Shown here piece after piece: positions 13,200-25,900 of a DNA stretch of 64,000 nt. The translations under genes were made by a program, and so were the position numbers. The DNA lies in the NCBI RefSeq assembly GCF_019578655.1, contig NC_063265.1:11690501-11754500 (forward strand), given 5' to 3'. The DNA comes from Ricinus communis (lineage: Eukaryota > Streptophyta > Magnoliopsida > Malpighiales > Euphorbiaceae). Below the pieces are notes generated by a model. The model made no database searches and was not told where the DNA came from. It worked only from the letters and a program-made list of their open reading frames with translations. The first letter of the stretch is position 1. Each line of letters starts with the position of its first letter.

Positions 13200-15900
13200 G
13201 TGAATTTAACGTTATATGTGTGCGTGTGTGTGTGTGTTTATATATATATATAAAGAACAGCGACGTTTCGTTATGGTTCAGGTTGTGATTGAATAAAATC
13301 GAGAATTCGACTTACAATGAAACGAGCAGAGCAACCCTATGAATTGTTTTACATATATTTATTTAAAAAAAAAAAAAAAGGCTGAAGAGAGACTGTGAAA
13401 AAGAAAAGAGGAAGTGAAAGGTACGTAATGGGAGGTGGAGTTAGTTACAGAGCGAGGAGCGGAGAGAGAGAGAGGGTGGTTGGTTGGCCTGTCTGAGGCA
13501 GCTAGCGGTTGTACCCGCCGTCAACCGATCATGTTCCTTTGTTGCAAAAATTGGTCATCTCCTTCTTAGCGTTACGTTCCTTCTTACCTTATATATATAT
13601 ATGCATATTACTATTATTTATTTGCCTATCATATTATTTTCAACAATTATTTTCTTACCAATTATACAGATCTATTTTTTAAAAATTATAACATTACCCA
13701 AAAAGAATTCTTTTTACATTTAAAATTTTCTTAAATTTCATTAAAAAATAAATTATTATTTTGATATTATAAATTCCCATTTTAATGTTGAAGGCAACCC
13801 AAACATGTCCATTACAAGGTTAATATTTGTAGTTAGTTTGTTTTGGAATGGCAGAGCAAAGCTTAGAGAATTCAGTCAGTCACCATACATACATCCAATG
13901 TGCCCATTGTATATATATATATATATATATATAATAATAGTTGGTTACTTTACACCTCCTCCATGCATCATGCATCCTCTTTTTAATTGTGTTTTGGATT
14001 TTGTGTCCCACTACATTCACTTTTCTTAAATTAACTATTTTTATTTATTTATTTATTTTGTTTCTCTTCATCCCATTAAATTTTATATAATGATATTAAA
14101 TTAATGTTTGCAATGCTTGCATGCCAAGTTTTATCAAATAATTAATTTATATAATCTCATCATTATCTTAAGAATATATGAATTTTAAGTAAAAATAAAC
14201 AGTAGTCACCTTTGTTGCAGATACACACAATTCCCATCAAAATAATAAATAGGGTCGGTTAATAAAGTCCAAAAATGTGGATGTTAAGATAGCAAGATTA
14301 CTATTTGAATTTAGTACCCTGAAAATGAAATCAAACCAACTGGTTAGTTGACAACTCTCGAAGATAAGGAGCACTCATCAAGAATAATAAATAACTGGGC
14401 CAAGAATATATTGTCAAGATAACTATTTTAAAAAGGTAAATCCCTTATTAAGCTTACCTATGGACCACCACCGCCACCGCCACCTTGCGATGGTGGTGGT
14501 GGTGGTGGTTAGGGAACTTGGCAGTGACCAGTGAGGATGGAGAAGCGTACAAGGCAACCCCATGCCTGAAATTGCAGGCTGCAATTTTACATTCGGATTA
14601 AGAAATCACTATTTCTAGTGTATAATTTAATGTTCGCGAATTTAAAGCCCAACACAAGGCCCAAAGGTGATAACAGGAACTCTGTATTGACACGTAATGG
14701 GTCACTTTACAGATTTGTAAAACCTACTAAAAATAACAGTCACTCCAACTTCAATAGAAGCGGGCGGCCTAACAGATTTTGTAAAACAACAGGCCTGGCC
14801 CAGTAGCCCAAGTCCATCAAATGCATAGTGGGCTTTAAAGAGTGACAAGGAAGAGTTGGATCCTGAAAGCATACACATCGTAACTATCGAAGGACAACTG
14901 TAGCAGGAGCAGAAGGCGAGCATTTCTTCGCAAGCATAGCTGGAAGTTCTGACTCGTTGCCCTCAGATTTATCACTGATTTATTGCAAAAAATTGTACTT
15001 TCTTTCTCCTCATATAAATATATATTTTTTCTTTTGTTTTTTTAGTCCGCTTTAATTTATGTGTATTTTTCTAAAATCTTTAATTTAATAAATAATTATC
15101 AAATATAAATTCTTTGTAATTATCTAAATATGGATGCAAATTTATATAAATATTTTTATAATAAAATTTTTTAACTAATGAAAAATAATATTTATCTAAA
15201 TATTTTTATAAAAATTAATATCATTAAATTACAAATCTTACTATACTTTTGCAATTCGAAAGTAATTTAATAATAATTTCAAACAAACTCACGCTTAAAA
15301 TTTAAGTCGAATAATGTTAAAAAAATATACTTTTTTATCCGCATTCATGTAATTTAAATATTTTATAAATGAGAATATTTATAAATAAAATGAGGGTGCA
15401 ATTCAAATTAATCTTCATTATAAAATTATGGTGAAGTGGAGATATAAAAATAACATATACAATAATGAGTGGTATTATACAATTTCAACATGGCAGCAAA
15501 TTATGGTTTGATGAACTTTGGCAGGTGCCATCTTATTAATGCCAATGCAAAAATCGGGTGAGTATATTAATGTTTGGGAAATTATTATAGACAGCTATTA
15601 TATTTTATTATATAACTAAAAATTAAATTTTGTAAATAAACCATTAAATACTAAAATATGGTTCCATTTAAACTAAGTATATGCTGATCTTAGTTTAATT
15701 AATCAGTGTTTTAATTTGTTTTTTTTTTTTTAAAGAAGAAGTGAACTCAAATATGCTAATTAATTTGATTAATTATTGATTTTTGTTTAAGAAAATATTT
15801 TTAATCAGAAAAAGGAAAAAAACATGGCAATACTGTATGACAAAGGAGGACACCTACTATAAGAAACCCAACTGCCTTTGTATTTACACTCACCTCGTTT
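13200..15900. other. Intergenic region between the divergent VAP and ACP genes
   Basis: This holds the VAP promoter (about 13.2-13.5 kb on the minus strand), several AT microsatellites (about 13235-13252 and 13910-13933), a GC-rich hairpin at 14464-14509 and AT-rich sequence up to the ACP leader. Short open frames here have no recognisable domain. Confidence 0.6.
14464..14509. repeat. Inverted repeat of CCR/GGT triplets (hairpin)
   Basis: A run of CCACCACCGCCACCGCCACC is followed, after about eight bases, by a run of GGT triplets. The arms are complementary apart from a few positions. The GC content stands out from the AT-rich surroundings. Function unknown. Confidence 0.8.
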
Positions 15901-15910
15901 TCGCCGTCTC

Positions 15911-15947
15911 TTTTCTCTTTCTCTTTCTCTTTCTCTTTCTCTTTCTC
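15911..15947. repeat. (TTTCTC)n repeat in the ACP 5' UTR
   Basis: About six copies of a CTTTCT-type hexamer end some 22 bases before the ACP start codon. The run is pyrimidine-rich on the coding strand. Confidence 0.88.
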
Positions 15948-15968
15948 CGTACTTGAAGCATTTCCCAA

Positions 15969-17393
15969 ATGGCAGCCGCCGCAGGTTTATCAATCTCCAT
16001 GCACTCTCCTTCTAGCTTGGTAAGTTTCCTTAATCCAGTTTTATGTTTTTGCTGATTCTGCATTAGATCTGTTAATTTCTTCTCCGATACATTGTTATCC
16101 AATACTTATTTGCCTGTGATTGTTGTTAATTTCTAGTTCTTTTTTAAGATTAATTGGATCCGTGATTTATTTTTCTTATCCACTTAGCTTTGCATGAGAT
16201 CAGATAGATGTCTATGAGCAAATTACAGTTCTTTTCTTTTCTTTTTCTTTGGGTCTCATTCCTATAAGATGTTAATGGGTTGAATTCGTAACTGAGTGAA
16301 ATGTTAATTTATTTTGAAAAGATCGAATCTTTTGTTATTTTCATGGGCTTGGCATTTAAGAGAAAACACTAAAATTGGTTGCTTTATATAAGCTGATATT
16401 CCTTAAAGTTTAAACACTCGTTCTTGTTGCAATTTAAATTATGCTTTTGTTGATATTGATAGTGCACTGACGCTGCAATTTTTGAATGTTTTCAACAGGC
16501 TGCAACCAAAATCTCTAGTCTGAAGTCATTTGCACTTCCAGTTCAGAGAACTTTCCTGTCATTCAGGGTTCGACCAGTTCCAGCTCGCCTTAGCATTTCT
16601 TGCGCTGTATGTTTATCCTTTCAATTAAAATTTTGATATTTGGTTATTAAGTAATTAGCCATGCAAATATTTGAGAAACTAGCAGTATTTCAAAATTAAG
16701 GATTTTGTTATGTTAACAATGGCTTCAGGTAGAGAGGTGAAACCATACTAATGTTCTAGTTAAATTATATATATATTTTTTAATTAATTTAGAAAGTGAA
16801 TGATGTAGTAGATGTTCTTGAGCAGGCCAAGCCGGAAACAGTAGAAAAGGTCTGTGGCATAGTGAAGAAACAGCTGGCATTACCAGCAGAAACTGCTGTT
16901 ACCGGCGAGTCAAAATTCGCAGAACTTGGAGCAGATTCACTTGATACAGTATGCATCACTTATAATTTGTTCTTTTGAAGATCTAATGATGTTTTCTCTC
17001 CTGGCTCTTTATGGTCGATGCACCTCCTTAACACATTTCTTTGTGTTTCGCACATCCAATAATCTATAATTCAAAGTCATGGCTTTATGTGGATGTTTTC
17101 TTACAGTCACTATTTCAATGGAATAGTAGGATAAATTTGGCATATCATGTCATAACTGTATTCATCATTGCATATCATGCCCCGTTTGTTTTAATTCCAA
17201 AAGTTATCTTTACTCTGTAAAAGAAATTGGTAGTTTGCCCTAACTTTTCAGGACGGTATCTTTTCAGGTTGAGATTGTGATGGGACTCGAGGAGGAATTT
17301 GGGATCAACGTGGAAGAGGAGAGCGCCCAGAGCATTGCAACAGTTCAGGATGCTGCTGATCTTATTGAGGAACTTGTTGAGAAGAAGGCTTAG
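15969..17393 (+). CDS. ACP: Plastid acyl carrier protein
   Basis: Carries the growing acyl chain on a 4'-phosphopantetheine arm during plastid fatty acid synthesis. Exons: 15969-16019, 16499-16606, 16793-16948, 17268-17393; total 441 nt, 146 residues. The first 53 or so residues are rich in Ser, Ala and Arg and look like a chloroplast transit peptide ([14 protein letters not shown]...), ending near SCA. The ACP domain follows, with the DSL motif at residues 101-103, where Ser102 is the expected attachment site, then [13 protein letters not shown] and a C-terminus ELVEKKA. A four-exon structure with the DSL motif just before intron 3 is, as I recall, typical of plant ACP genes. Which ACP isoform cannot be told from sequence alone. 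Confidence 0.96.
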
Positions 17394-18139
17394 AAGAAAC
17401 GACCATCAAACTTAGAAATCCTTCTCTCTTGCAACTATGTTTTTTTGTTAGCCTGCTACAGGAGTGCTAGGCAGTCTTGTTGTGAACGTGTCTTTGTTGG
17501 TTTTGTTATGAAATTTTTCTTAATTTCCTGAACTACCCTCATAAATTGCTAAAAATTATGAAATCATGCTGGTGTAACTTTAATACTGCAAACGCCTGTT
17601 CAATCTAGGGAAATTACTTATATTTTTCAGAACCTGAAGATTAGACCATAATTCACTGAGTTGTTGTTTCTCTAAATGGACAATCATGGGCAGCAGCAGA
17701 ATAACACCCTATCGCTTAGTTATACCTCTCCCATAATCGGGCTTAAAGATTTATCTATTGAAGTAAGCCTCTGCCATTGGGGTTTATTTGGGTTAAAGCT
17801 GCGCCTTAAATTTGTATATATGCGATCTCCCGGCTAGCACATTACGATTAAGAACAGGACAATTTTATTATTAACTAAATATCTTCCTCTTGACCACAAA
17901 AGAACTCCCTCATGCTTCACTTATTCTGGATTATACATTGTTAACATGGAATGCATATTAACCAGGGATCCCAATTGGTACACAACAAAGCACCTTATAT
18001 ATCAGAGCTACATTCACCACAAAAGCAGCACGTCGGCATGTAACAAGCGTCCCTTCAAATGCAGCATTTTGCCATCTGAGCTGTTGCACTACTATATACA
18101 GAACGTCAGGGCAGAAAGTGTTCAGAATTACTTATTGCA
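17394..18139. other. 3' flanks of ACP (+) and the TPRA1/CAND-like gene (-)
   Basis: Convergent 3' ends. About 200 bases downstream of the ACP stop look like its 3' UTR. No other gene is seen here. Confidence 0.6.
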
Positions 18140-21028
18140 TCATTCCCAGTCCGCGTCAAAGAAACCAGCATCTTTCATCTCTGAATAGTATACATTCTCT
18201 AGATGTAAATCTTCCTCCTACAATCATATCAAATGCAACCATCGATCAAAACTAGACTAGTGCACGACAATGACCATAGAATACAGATTGCACATTGCTG
18301 AAAACAGGACCAGAAAACTGAAGAATAAAAACAGTAAAACCAAATTTCAGAAGAAGTGTGGGAAAAAAACCCCGTGGCAAAAATAACCTGGAAAAAGTCT
18401 GCTAAAAATGTCTTGTGTAGCAGAGGCAGGTAAAATGCATGGTAGCAAACAATTGTTATGCCATATAACCTGCAAAAGGTGATTGATGGAAGAAAATAAG
18501 AAGAAAACAAACTCCGTATGGCTGCAGAAAAGTTAAATGCACAATTGCAAGAATCTGATCTAAAGTTACCAGAAACCAAAACCAGCTCCATGACCAGTAA
18601 GCCCACAGGCAAACAGCGCTAGTGCATTCAATGCAAACATAATAACAATATATTTGTAGAATGCAGGCCTTGCTGCAAGAGTTTAGCAAAAGAAAAGGTC
18701 ACAATGTCATAATAATAGCTCCAAAACTAGGATGAAACTTCTTGTGCCAATATACAGGCATTTGACAGACTTACCAGGTAACCTTTCCCTCCACTTAGAA
18801 TGGTACATGAACAATATGAAGCCATAAACTGCTGTTAGCACCAGCCTGTGGATAACCCACAAGCTCCACTTCATATGATGAGTCTGTTCGTTGCTATCAA
18901 TAAACAAAGGGATCCCAAGCCCAAACATATAAATTGCCTGTAAGAGAAAAGATCTGAAATTTAAGGTCCATTGCTTTGGGGTGGGGTATTTGATCAAGAT
19001 GGCGCAAGGAAAATATACAAGTTAAGAGGCATTATTCAAATCTAAATGCATGAAAGTAATATCCAGGCATGCCCCGAAACAACAACAGATAATATAAGTG
19101 TTTGCAATTAGACAAGTATACAATAAGTACGCTGTTAATGCAACATCTGAGAAAAGAAGAGCCTGTATCTTCCTTTTACGATGTTAGTGCCCATTGTCAA
19201 TATCAGCAAAAGGCTAGCTACAAGAAAGGTGCAAAATTTTTCAATGGAAAAAAGGGATACCTTGAGGAGTATGTCCAAACCAACGATGAGTGCTGACACA
19301 GCAAAGGTTCGTGTCAAAGCTTCCAATCCACTTGCATAATTTCCTTGGAGTAAAAAGGCAATCAAGCTTACTTCCAAAAACAGCATTCCAGATGTTGTAA
19401 ACAAAGATAAGATATTCCATGTTAATTCTTTTCCAGGAGTGCACTCCCATGCCTGTGTCAATGGGAGACAATTTTAAGTGATTGTACCCAAAGGGCCCAA
19501 AAAAAGAATCATCATGAAGAACCTCAGAATCTATTTGAAAAAACCATGAGTTTAACCTTTAATGTCTCATGTTGCGAATGAAACTATAAATTTTAGCATA
19601 TGGGACAGGAAGATAACTGGCTTAGCAAAATTTGATGATTTGGTTCGTTGTTGACTAATTAGCATACCCATCTTAAATGATGGTTTTATCTAATAATGCA
19701 GAATGTATGCATAATATGGCTTAGAAAGATTTGCAGCAAATATTCTGAACTAAGAGACAATCTTCTGTTATAAAGATTTGTTTCAAACATTGTGGTACAT
19801 GTAAAACCACAAGTATTTATTAACTAATAGACATTCTACTCCAGTGTAACATAAGGCCAGAAAATAGTCCCATTTATCAACAAGATCATAATATCATATG
19901 GCCATCTTATATATTGCTTCTCCAAAGTCAATCTGAAACCAATCAACAATGAAACATAAATGATCATGCTTAGATTCTGTAAAGCCAAAACCAGTATCAT
20001 CGAAATGCCAACCAGTGTTCTCAACTATTTAAATCTCACATGCATGCATTTGTCAACCTTATGCTAATTACGGTAAGGAAAATAAAGAGAAAGGAAAGAA
20101 AAAAGCCGACATACTTATTGGACATCACAAACCTAAAGGAGAGTAAACACAGACAATCACATTTATGTACCAAAATAATTACTAATTTGAGTGCTCTAGA
20201 AAGTAATAATCCATTGACATCATAATGTACAATCAAGACATAGCAGTACACTAGTAATGTACAAATTCAAGAAAAGCATAAAGTAGCAATTTTTTGAGGA
20301 TACGAAATATGAAATGCAGACTAAATGCCAATTCAATAAACACCTAAAGTAGCAAATTTTGGAGAATAATTTGGTAATGATGAAGCTCAAACCAAAGACA
20401 TCATAAAACGCTAACGTAAAGATATACATTCAAGAAATGCACGATCTTCAATGAGAATTTTACTTAACTCCTCAAAAACTGATTCTACAGTTACTACCAA
20501 AATTGCAATATAAATTCAAAAAGCTATCTAGACTACAAAGCTAATGAATAAACCCATGCGAGTACCAAATATTTTTCTTTTAAAAACAGACTGAATTAAT
20601 AATATAATATTTCTAATACAAATTCAAGAAACACACAAAGTTTACTGCTCTAGAAAACCCAAAAGAAAAACCCAACTAGCAAAACATTTGATTATCCAGA
20701 TGGAAACTAACACACAAACCTGAAAGAAACACCAAGCAAGATTAAGCAAGCTAACAAGCCAAAGAATCCCATAATAAGCGATCATGATATAGGATCTTCC
20801 ATGCGATAACTTGGCAAAACACTTTTTAGCCTGAAATGCCAAGTAAAGTACAAAAGCAAGAGAAGCCGAAATCAAGATCACATTGTGCAAGAATCCATGG
20901 CACTCGTACAGCCAATTAAACAACCCTAAGCCAACAAAACCCCCTTCTTTGAGAGTGGAATTGTTAGGGTTTTGTGAAATTGGAATTGAAAATGGAGAAG
21001 CTTGAGTTTGGAGTTCGAGATTTCGCAT
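18140..21028 (-). CDS. Seven-transmembrane TPRA1/CAND-type membrane protein (candidate GPCR-like)
   Basis: Member of the TPRA1 (transmembrane protein adipocyte-associated 1) family. Arabidopsis relatives are called CAND2 and CAND8 (candidate G-protein coupled receptors); signalling function is not firmly shown. Minus-strand exons: 21028-20720, 19452-19261, 18937-18775, 18672-18570, 18469-18388, 18217-18140; total 927 nt, 308 residues. Hydrophobic helices include VILISASLAFVLYLAF, IMIAYYGILWLVSLLNLAW, ILSLFTTSGMLFLEVSLIAFLL, LWVIHRLVLTAVYGFILF and YIVIMFALNALALFACGL. Family signatures are WECTPGKELTWN, YASGLEALTRTF and the acidic C-terminus ending DAGFFDADWE. All introns are GT-AG; the first is about 1.27 kb. 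The start MRNLELQT is the only ATG before the first conserved segment. Confidence 0.9.
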
Positions 21029-21308
21029 TTCTTGGGAGTTAAAAGAAAGATCCTTTCTTGTAAGAGTGAAAAACCAGAGAGGAAAGCCCTAACCCTAAGA
21101 TTTCAAATGAAGAAGCACGTTCAAACTGTTTAAATGATATACGGTGGGTCTTTTCAGAGGTCGAGTTTTGACGATGATGCTCTTTTGATGTTTTGGTAAC
21201 AGACTTACCGGTGATTATTTGTTTATTTATTGCTAATTTTGGATTGCTTTTATATGTTAGAACGAAGTTTTGCAACAACATTTTTCTATGGTCGGACTTG
21301 GACCACAC

Positions 21309-22560
21309 AATTTAAATATATTTATATATTCGAATTTCTTTCTTAAACATTTTTCAGATGTACTAATTAATCCTTAATAACGAAATACTTATATTTTTTC
21401 TTATAAAAGAAACAACTTTGCCCATGATGGTTTGAGTTCAAGTGAGATTGTTCGTACTAGTAACTAGACCATTAATAATATTATAATAATAAATGAATGA
21501 TTAATTTTATTGTATATATTAAAATCCTAATTATATTATCATTTGATTGAAATTTCATTAAATATATTATTTAAAAATTTATTATTATAATTATTGAGCA
21601 ATTTTGAGTTATCGATATATTTCAACTTGGTGAATTCTATAACATAATAATAATGACTTTTCAATAATTTTATATATAAAATTAAATTTATATAAAATAT
21701 TTTAATATGTAATTTTTATATAAAATCACATACTAAAATATTTTATATAAATTTTTTGAAAAAAATTACATAAATTAATATAAAATTTTATAATTTTTAT
21801 TCAATAAATATGTAAAGATATTGTAAAGTTACTATAAATACTTTGGAATTCATCGGCTATCTTTTGTTTAAAAAATATTATTTGAGTAAGATAAAAAGAA
21901 GTAAAACACTATAATTAATTTAGAAATTTAATTGAATATTACTTTCTCTATTTTTAAAAAGATAGTTCACTTTTAATTTATATATAGATTAAAAAAAATT
22001 AGTTAATGCTGTTAAATTTTATTACAAATATTTTACTTATTTTTACAATTTATATGATTTAAAAGACAGTAAAATAGATGTTCCAGTATTTGAATTTTAA
22101 TCATTTAGTTATATTAGCATCTTAATTTTAATTAATCTAATATAAAATTTTATTTTTATGACATCTTAAATATTTTATTTGTTAATTATTTAACATACTT
22201 ATATATTCTAATTTATTATTAATATTAAAACACTTACATTATATATATGGGCAATATTAAATGAAGTCGTATATCAAAAACTGATATAAAAAAAAAAGTT
22301 AAGGTATTCACATTATATTAGAAATTAAAATATTAAGATAGCCAAAAATGAAATATCCAAGAAATTAAAATGTTAAAATAGTCAATAAATCAAATGTCGA
22401 AATATAAAAATACACCTAAACTTTAATGATTGATTATAGATTTATTCTAAGAAAAAATATCTTTTGGGGTGGTATTGATAATTATCCGTCGCGAAAGGGA
22501 GGCATAAGCAAGAGTACATGAAGGGCAAATATGGAATGTAATTAGCAAAGATGTTACTTT
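21309..22560. other. AT-rich intergenic DNA upstream of SCD2
   Basis: Low-complexity AT-rich sequence with TATA/AATT tracts and no recognisable gene. The divergent promoters of the TPRA1/CAND-like gene (left) and SCD2 (right) should lie at its edges. Confidence 0.6.
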
Positions 22561-22939
22561 CCGAAACTGACCGTTAAAACCAGCCTCCACATTCTTCTTC
22601 ATTCCCTCCCTCGTTTTTGCCTGCACAATCGGATCATATCATTTCCCTTCAAACCCCAGAAAAGGAAAATGTTTACAAAACTAAGAAGTAGAAGAAGAAG
22701 ACCAGTCCAAATATTTCATTCTTGACTTTTATTACGTACAAGAATCCAAAAGGAGAAAAGAAAAAACTTTTATAATGTTGCTTGATTGACTTAAATTTTA
22801 TGATTCAATGTTGTCATTGGCTTATATAAATTGACTGCGTCCTCATTTTAATCAATAATTATGACCCGTTTGATTTAACCGATCAACACCAGCTTCTGCT
22901 CTGATCAATCTCAGGTTGAAGATTGCGGTGCATTTAGGC

Positions 22940-25900
22940 ATGGATCGTAGAATGAATCCTGTATATTTAAGGCAGCAAAGCGCAGCGGAGTCACCGCAGG
23001 GTTCATCATCACCGGTTATGTCTCCGTTGCACCCTAGACATGTCCGTACAGGCTCAGCCGGCATGCCTAACATGAAAAAAGCACAGACAAAAGCCGCGGC
23101 ACAGAGGCTGGCACAGGTGATGTCACACCAACCACCTGATGGCGATGAAGACGAAGATGATGATCTTTCTTATGATTACAGTTCTACTGGTTTTGGTAGC
23201 ATTGGTCTTGCTGGTGGTAGGAGAATGCCGCGCCCACAATCTCCTATGGTAAAACTCTGATTTTTTCGCTTGCATCGACTCTGAGATATGAAATATTTTT
23301 TGGAGATATGTTGTGATATAGAATTGTATTTTATAAAGTGCAGCCTAAAGCTTTACCTATAAGTCCTGCACAAGTGAGGAAACCACAATCAGCAGTGGAT
23401 GAGGACTATGAAAAGGATGATGATTATGGCAGCATTGGTCTTGCTGCTGGAAGAAGAATGCCGCGGTCGCAATCTCCTGTGGTAATTATATTCTTTAGTT
23501 TTATCTTGGATTTGATGCTGCATTAGAGATATGAAATCTTTTAATTTATTTACCATACGTGAATCCTTGTTAATTTGGAGAATTCTTGTAAATTCATGAC
23601 TTCTTTTAACATAGCTCCACTGAGTGGGAAAGAATTGAATTCTAGCAGCTACGAGCTTTCCCAACACGAGGATTGAATTGAATTCTTGCATTTTAAGATT
23701 TTCCAAACACACTGATGTTCTGATGTAAAATTGCATTATAAAGTGCAGACCAAAACTTTACCTATGAGTCCTGCACAAGTGAGGAGACCGCAACCAGTAG
23801 TAGACGAGGATTATAATAAGGATGATGATTATAGCTTAGTAACAGGTCCGGTGACCATTGGCCGTGCAGGTGGAAGGTCAATGAGATCTCATTCTCCTAT
23901 GGTAATTGACCAATTACTATCATAAGCTTGTACTGTCCGCTTGTTCGTACTTTTATCAAGCTGCTGGTTGTTGATCTGTCTGTTTTTTTTTTTTTTTTTG
24001 TTCTGCTATATTATCTCTTTTAGGCAGTTCGTACCAAACAAGAACAGCCTGCCTCTATAAATTCAGCAGCAAGTACTAGACCATCATTATCTCTGAACCC
24101 TGTGGAACAGCCATCACCAGCTTCTTTAATTTCGCCAACCCAATCATCTCAGGCTACAAATGGCTCTGAACAACCTCTTTCTGCTCGTCGATTATCTACT
24201 AATTCCATAGAACAGCCTTTATCTGGTCGTTCTTCATTATCTGTTCGATCATCTATCAATTCCAGTGAACAACCTCCATCTGCTCGTGCTACTTCAGCTG
24301 GCCGTCCCAGCATCAAGCCTGTTCCCATGCCATCTAGTGTACCTATTTCATTAAGGCCAGTCTCTCCTATAGTTACACAAGAGCCTTCAGTGGATAATCG
24401 GAAAGATAAAAGGTACTTTAAGAATCTAAATCCATATATCTTTATTTCAAAGGACTATATCTATATCATTTGGCTTCTTCTTTCTCGAACATGTCGAGTA
24501 AGTGACTCTCAGAAAAAGGGTTTATGTTGACAATCAGCATTGTTGCATGGGGTTTATTTCTTATCATTGTAAATGAATGCAGTGGAGATATTTGAGCAGT
24601 CAATGACTAATTTTAATTAGCTTGTTCAAGTATTATGACCTATATGGTTATCTGCAAAGACGTACAGGTGCACTGTGGCTGGTGTAGTTAGTTTTTTAAC
24701 ATATTGTTCTCAAAGGACTATATGCACTGATATGTTGGTAGCTTGTATCACTTGTATTTTACAGGCAATTCAGAAGGAAGTGCCTTTCTGATCAGATATG
24801 TAATTCGTTCAACTTTTTATGCAATATCTACATTTAATTTTCTGATGCAGATTGTCTATAGATTTTGGGAGTGCGAACCTAAAAGATACTGGTATCTATC
24901 AATCAGCTTCTGCTTTACAGGACGAGGTATGGCAATGTGTCAGCTGATAATATAACTGATTTGAAGGCTTTTGGATATGGATGTCCATTGTTTGAGTGTT
25001 TGCTCATTGTTAGCATTAAAATTCTCAGCCTTGGCTTCTTTTCTGGAAATTTTGTTCAACTTGTTTTGATTTGTTTGGCTAGTAACTCAGTACATACTTT
25101 TTAATTTATGCCAAATTTATGTGTAATCTACAAATCATGTTGCAGGTTGATATGCTGCAGGAAGAGAACGAAAGTTTAGTTGAAAAGGTGGGTCAACACT
25201 TTTATTTCTCTAGATTTGCTTAGTTATTTTCTTGCAATTGCTCAACATAGGCACAATTCATCAGCTGTCATTTTTAAGAGGAATGGTATGTTACTAGCGC
25301 ACATTATTCTTGTTTTCTCAGCTCATTACTGAGTTCATTTCCAGAAGGTGCTGCAGTAGCCATGTTTAATTGATTAAATGCAGTAAAATCGATAAAGTCA
25401 CCTTCTGATATTGCTATTTCACTCAACGAAAGCTGACATCTGCAGACTTGGCCAGGAATTGATAGTAAATAGGTTAATATACTATTATTTGTTTGCTTTC
25501 TTTGGTTCTCCATCATGATATGTTCCCATTCAGCTTCGACTTGCAGAGGAGAGGTGCGAGGAATCTGAGACAAGAGCTAGGCAGCTTGAGAAACAGGTAT
25601 TTTTCTAAATTTCTAAACAGGTAACCCAACTTCACATCCTAATAACTTTTGGACATTTCATCCCCAACTTTCCCCTTGCTATTTGTGGTCTCTGATGCAT
25701 GTTTTTAATCAGGTTGCTAATCTTGGACAAGGTGTAACATTAGAAGCTCGCCTATTAAGCAGGCAAGCCTCGGTATTTAGATGTTTTCATGTAAGACATT
25801 ATATACCGATTTGCTAATGCATCATTTTTTTTTAATACTTTCAGAAAGGAAGCAGCTTTGCAGCAAAGGGAGGTTAGTAGCATTAAGAGTTTTGCTCTCT

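Noticed and set aside
13484..14029. Small plus-strand open frames between VAP and ACP
   Set aside because: Low-complexity hydrophobic or AT-run translations with no domain and no leader.
22916..22939. N-terminal extension of SCD2 before the ATG at 22940
   Set aside because: It begins at TTG, not ATG, and the family N-terminus starts MDRRM.
25763..25771. Nine-base longer exon 8 of SCD2 with a GT donor at 25772
   Set aside because: It would shift the frame of the next exon, which otherwise reads KEAALQQRE as in the family.
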